Source: Stomorhina lunata
Taxonomy: Eukaryota; Arthropoda; Insecta; Diptera; Rhiniidae
DNA length: 64,000 bases
Assembly: GCA_933228675.1 (NCBI GenBank)
Contig: OW121742.1
Location: forward strand, 113,951,156 to 114,015,155
Direction of reading: 5' to 3'
Of the stretch, positions 60,402-64,000 are shown in pieces (position 1 is the first letter of the stretch; every line of letters begins with the position of its first letter). The notes beneath the pieces were generated by a model. That model searched no databases, had not been told where the DNA came from, and worked only from the letters and a program-made list of their open reading frames with translations. Both the position numbers and the translations under genes were made by a program.

Positions 60402-60686
60402 GATTTATTTAAGAGACAAACAACTGTCCCATGGTGGTTTAAAACGGAAAAAGTGGTAATAAATCTGTCTGATTGCATTAGTATGCATGAGAGAATTGCT
60501 AAGGAGGACCCAAACTTTCAAAATTTTGAACTTATGGTAACCCTGCACAGGCTGAATCATTGGGCGTTAAAGTACCACATTAAAAGTGAAAAATCTTTAA
60601 GACCATGTAGCTCATTTAATTATTGTCCAATATGGGTTAATTTTTTATGGAATGAGCTTGAAGAAACGAAGAAAAAACATGCGTAG
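60402..60686 (+). CDS. Unrecognised open frame, possible exon
   Basis: The frame is open for 94 codons from just after a TAA (60399-60401) to a TAG at 60684-60686. An internal ATG lies at 60483. The translation is more complex than other frames here, with HERIAKEDPNFQNFELMVT, LHRLNHWALKYH and NELEETKKKHA, and the region is less AT-rich than its flanks. No family was recognised. It might be a terminal exon, a domesticated or decayed transposon piece, or chance. Confidence 0.25.
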   Translation, partial: DLFKRQTTVPWWFKTEKVVINLSDCISMHERIAKEDPNFQNFELMVTLHRLNHWALKYHIKSEKSLRPCSSFNYCPIWVNFLWNELEETKKKHA

Positions 60687-61049
60687 TTTACTCTAATAAC
60701 TCTCATGGGTTTTAAGTCATTTCTTTTCAAAAATAAAAAAAAATAATTTTTCTCTTTAACTTTTTTTAATTTTTAACCCATTGTGCATTCTATACAAAAC
60801 TCATAATTAAAAAAATACTGACATATAGTAAGCAGTTCAGTAAATAAAACAAAGAAAACCGTTTTCAAATATCTTGAATCGTTTAATTTTGAGAAATTTC
60901 CAAAGTCAAATATTTTTCGCTTAACGAAAAAATTGCATTTTTTTCTCAAAAAGATGCTATCAATTTTTTTACGTTTTTCTCAGAAGTTTTTATTTGAAAG
61001 TCAAAGTTTTATTATATATTTTTAGAAAATGGGATTCTGGGATGATTTT
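60687..61049. other. Unique AT-rich spacer
   Basis: Nothing recognised. Confidence 0.4.
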
Positions 61050-61457
61050 GACCAAATTCTAAATCAATGCAGCATTCACTCTACATACGGCATTGGCCGT
61101 AATTTTTCAAATTTTTACGAAAATTTTTGTGTTTTCGAACTTATAACAAAAAATTCAAGACGATTTTTAAAATTTTCTGAAATGCAGCTATAAAGCTCCA
61201 AATCTTCTCTTTAGATTTCAAAAAATGAAAAATAGCGCCAGTTAATAAAAGAAACCAAAAACTCGAATTTTATAAAAAATGACAAATTTCTTTACATCAA
61301 AATTTTAATTGTAAAAAAAGGTCAATTGGGTTTCTTATTTCGAAATTTTTTAAATTGTTTTATATAAACAATAAAACAAGCTTTATTATCATCAAAAATC
61401 ACTTATGCAACTTATACAGTTTTTCGGAAATTTAAAATCAAAATTCAAAAATGATTT
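61050..61457 (-). repeat. Inverted copy of the 367-bp repeat
   Basis: The complement contains ACCCAATTGACC, AAAACAATTTAAAAAATTTC and the AAGCTT(A/G)TTTTATTG phrase of the direct array at the right. It extends to 61457, pairing with 61803-61844. Confidence 0.75.
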
Positions 61458-61802
61458 TTTAAAAACTAAATTTTTTGGTTTTTTTTCCCTTTTTTCCGAA
61501 ATGTTCTAGAATTTATTGAATATTATTAAAATGTTGACATTCTAGTAATTTAGACATGTTTTCCTTTCTATTGATGTATAAAACATATATAAAAAGTATT
61601 GTAAACACTTACATTTCTTGTATTAAAAACACTTGCCTCAGGTCAAAAAAATAAAAATATATGCAAAAATTGGGCAAACCTTGACTTTCTTGTTTTAAGA
61701 TTTTTCGTACATTTTTTCCACAAGCAAAGGGCTTAAGATATTTTTTATTAAAAAACTGAAAAGTGTATTTTTTCCAAAATTTGACTTGAAATTTGAAAAA
61801 AT

Positions 61803-63930
61803 TTTTGAATTTTGACTTTCAATTTCTCAAAAACTGTGCAAGGTACATAAATGAGTTTTTGCCTTTATAAAACCTAAATTTATTGTTTATCTAATACTAT
61901 TTAAAAATTTTCAAAAAAGAAAACCCAATTGATTTTTTTTTGCAATTAAAATTTTGATATATAGAAATTTGCCACTTTTTTATAAAATTCAATGTTCTGG
62001 ATTCGTTTGCAAATTCGCGCTATGTTTTGTTTTCGAAATCTAGAGAGAACATATGGGACTATTGAACTGCATTCCAGAAAGTTTCAAAATCGGCTTGACT
62101 TTTTTGTTATATGTTCGAGAACACAAAAATTTTCTTAAAAATTAGACAAATTTCGTTCAATGCTGTACATAAAGGGAATGTTAAACTAACGTAAAGGGAA
62201 TGATAAACTGACTTACATAAATGATTTTTTTCACTTATAAAGCTTATTTTATTGCTTATCTAAAACAATTTAAAAATTTTCAAAAAAGAACACCCAATTG
62301 ATCTTTTTTTGCAATTAAAATTATGGTGTATAGAAATTTGCCATATTTAATAAAATTCGATTTTCTGGATTCGTTTGCGAATTTGTGCTATTTTTTATTC
62401 TTGAAATCTAAAGAGAACATATGGGCCTATATAACTGCATTTTAGAAAGTTTTAAATCGGTTTGACTTTTTTTGTTGTATGTTCGAAAACACAAAAATAT
62501 TCTTAAAAATTGGGCAAATTTTATTCAATGCTATACGTAAAGGGAATGTTAAACTGACTTACGTACATGATGTTTTGCAGTTATAAAGCTTATTTTATTC
62601 TTAATCTAAAACAATTTAAAAATTTTTAAAAAAGAAAACCCAATTGATCTTTTTTTGCAATTAAAATTTTGATATATAAAAATTTGCCATTTTTTATAAA
62701 ATTCGATTTTCGGGATTCGTTTGCAAGTTCGCGCTGCTTTTTATTCTTGAAATCTAAAGAGAACATATGGGACTGTATAACTGCATTTCAGAAAGTTGCA
62801 AAATCGGTTTGACTTTTTTGTTATATGTTCGAAAGCACAAAAATTTTCTTAAAAATTAGACAAATTTCATTCAATTTTGTACGTAAAGGAAATGTTAAAC
62901 TGACGTAAAGGGAATGTTAAACTGACTTACATAAATGATTTTTTGCAGTTATAAAGCTTATTTTATTGTTTATCTAATACTATTTAAAAATTTTCAAAAA
63001 ATGAAACCCAATTGACCTTTTTTGCTATTAAAATTTTGGTGTATAGAAATTTGCCATATTTAATAAAATTCGATTTTCTGGATTCGTTTGCGAATTTGTG
63101 CTACTTTTTATTCTTGAAATCTAAAGAGAACATATGGAACTATATAACTGCATTTTAGAAAGTTTCAAAATCGGCTTGACTTTTTTGTTATATGTTCGAG
63201 AACAAAAAAATTTTCTTAAAAATTAGACAAATTTCGTTCAATGCTGTACGTAAAGGGAATGTTAAACTAACGTAAAGGGAATGATAAACTGACTTACATA
63301 AATGATTTTTTGCACTTATAAAGCTTATTTTATTGTTTATCTAAAACAATTTAAAAATTTTCAAAAAAGAAAACCCAATTGATCTTTTTTTGCAATTAAA
63401 ATTTTGGTGTGTAGAAATTGGTAATTTTTTATAAAATTCGATATTCTGGATTCGTTTGCAAATTCGCGCTACTTTTTATTCTTGAAATCTGAAGAGAATA
63501 TATGGGACTATATAATTTCATTTTAGAATGTTGCAAAATCGGCTTGACTTTTTTGTTATATGTTCGAGAACACAAAAATTTTCTTAAAAATTAGATAAAT
63601 TTCGTTCAATGCTGTACATAAAGGGAGAGTTAAACTTACGTAAAGGGAATGTTAAACTGACTAACATAAATGTTTTTTTGCAGTTATAAAGCTTATTTTA
63701 TTGTTTATGTAAAGCAATTTAAAAAATTTCAAAAAAGAAAACCCAATTGACCTTTTTTGCAATTAAAATTATGGTATAAAGAAATTTGCCATTTTTCATA
63801 AAAATCGATTTTTTGGATTCGAAAATGTTCGAAAACACAAAAATTTTCTTAAAAATTACACAGATTTCGTTCAATTCTGTCCTTTACGTAAATGTTAAAC
63901 GGACTTAAATTTTGGTTAAAAATAATCGTA
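61803..63930 (+). repeat. 367-bp tandem repeat, five to six copies
   Basis: The GAGAACATATGGG anchor or its variant falls at about 62045, 62413, 62759, 63126 and 63493, giving steps of 368, 346, 367 and 367 bp. The short step lacks one ACGTAAAGGGAATGTTAAACT subrepeat. Other shared phrases are ATAAAGCTTATTTTATT and CCCAATTGA(T/C)CTTTTTTTG. The last copy (after 63800) is truncated. Confidence 0.85.
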
Positions 63931-64000
63931 GAACCCCAATTTTTAGGGATATATAATAAAATATTAACTTTTAATAAAAAAACTTCTCAAAAAAGTCAAA

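Overview
This 64 kb window is very AT-rich, almost gene-free eukaryotic DNA made of satellite arrays, decayed repeats and transposon insertions. It fits heterochromatin, a very large intron or an intergenic region of an insect, most likely a fly. The clues are a BEL/Pao retrotransposon of insect type, a Tc1-type transposase relic and the AT-rich simple sequence. The species cannot be named. No complete host gene, tRNA or rRNA was recognised; the only convincing protein-coding sequence belongs to mobile elements.

Layout: 1-5.1 kb holds a possible coding scrap at the left edge, then diverged tandem repeats (about 260 bp, then about 180 bp units). From 6.4 to 58.9 kb about fifteen arrays share one 31-bp period, roughly 20 kb in total. 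They fall into families that share a palindromic core (TTTTCTATAGAAAA, or a related TATAGGAAA form) and differ in the rest of the unit. I call them A (6.5-8.5 kb), B (9.9-12.8, 18.5-20.4, 29.1-29.4, 48.6-50.3, 57.3-57.7, 58.4-59.0 kb), C (27.1-29.0, 30.9-32.6, 38.7-39.8, 41.0-42.7 kb), D (33.5-35.4, 36.9-38.7 kb) and E (43.5-44.2 kb). Arrays face both ways and form mirror-ordered blocks: B/165-bp repeat around about 17 kb, and C-C/D versus D/C-C around about 36 kb. Between them lie a 165-bp repeat cluster (14.9-16.5 kb), a 620-bp inverted repeat (21 kb), a Tc1 remnant (23 kb), a 705-bp duplication (24.5-25.8 kb), a perfectly homogeneous 12-bp satellite (45.2-45.8 kb), a 116-bp foldback (45.9 kb) and a Tc1-type MITE (47.6 kb).

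At 50,298-57,263 a BEL/Pao LTR retrotransposon, read on the minus strand, has inserted into a family B unit. It has identical 649-bp LTRs, a 5-bp CCTAT target duplication, a primer site matching the 3' end of tRNA-Phe, a polypurine tract, a gag-protease-RT-RNase H frame and an integrase frame. The two frames are out of register by one base at about 52,270-52,290, so this very young copy looks broken unless frameshifting occurs. The end of the window (61.0-63.9 kb) is a 367-bp tandem repeat with one inverted copy facing it across a 345-bp spacer.

The most unusual signal is the 31-bp palindromic satellite superfamily. One period is kept across families of quite different sequence, one base is lost from each palindrome arm together in 29-bp variants, and most arrays are degenerate on their left and uniform on their right whatever the strand of the unit.
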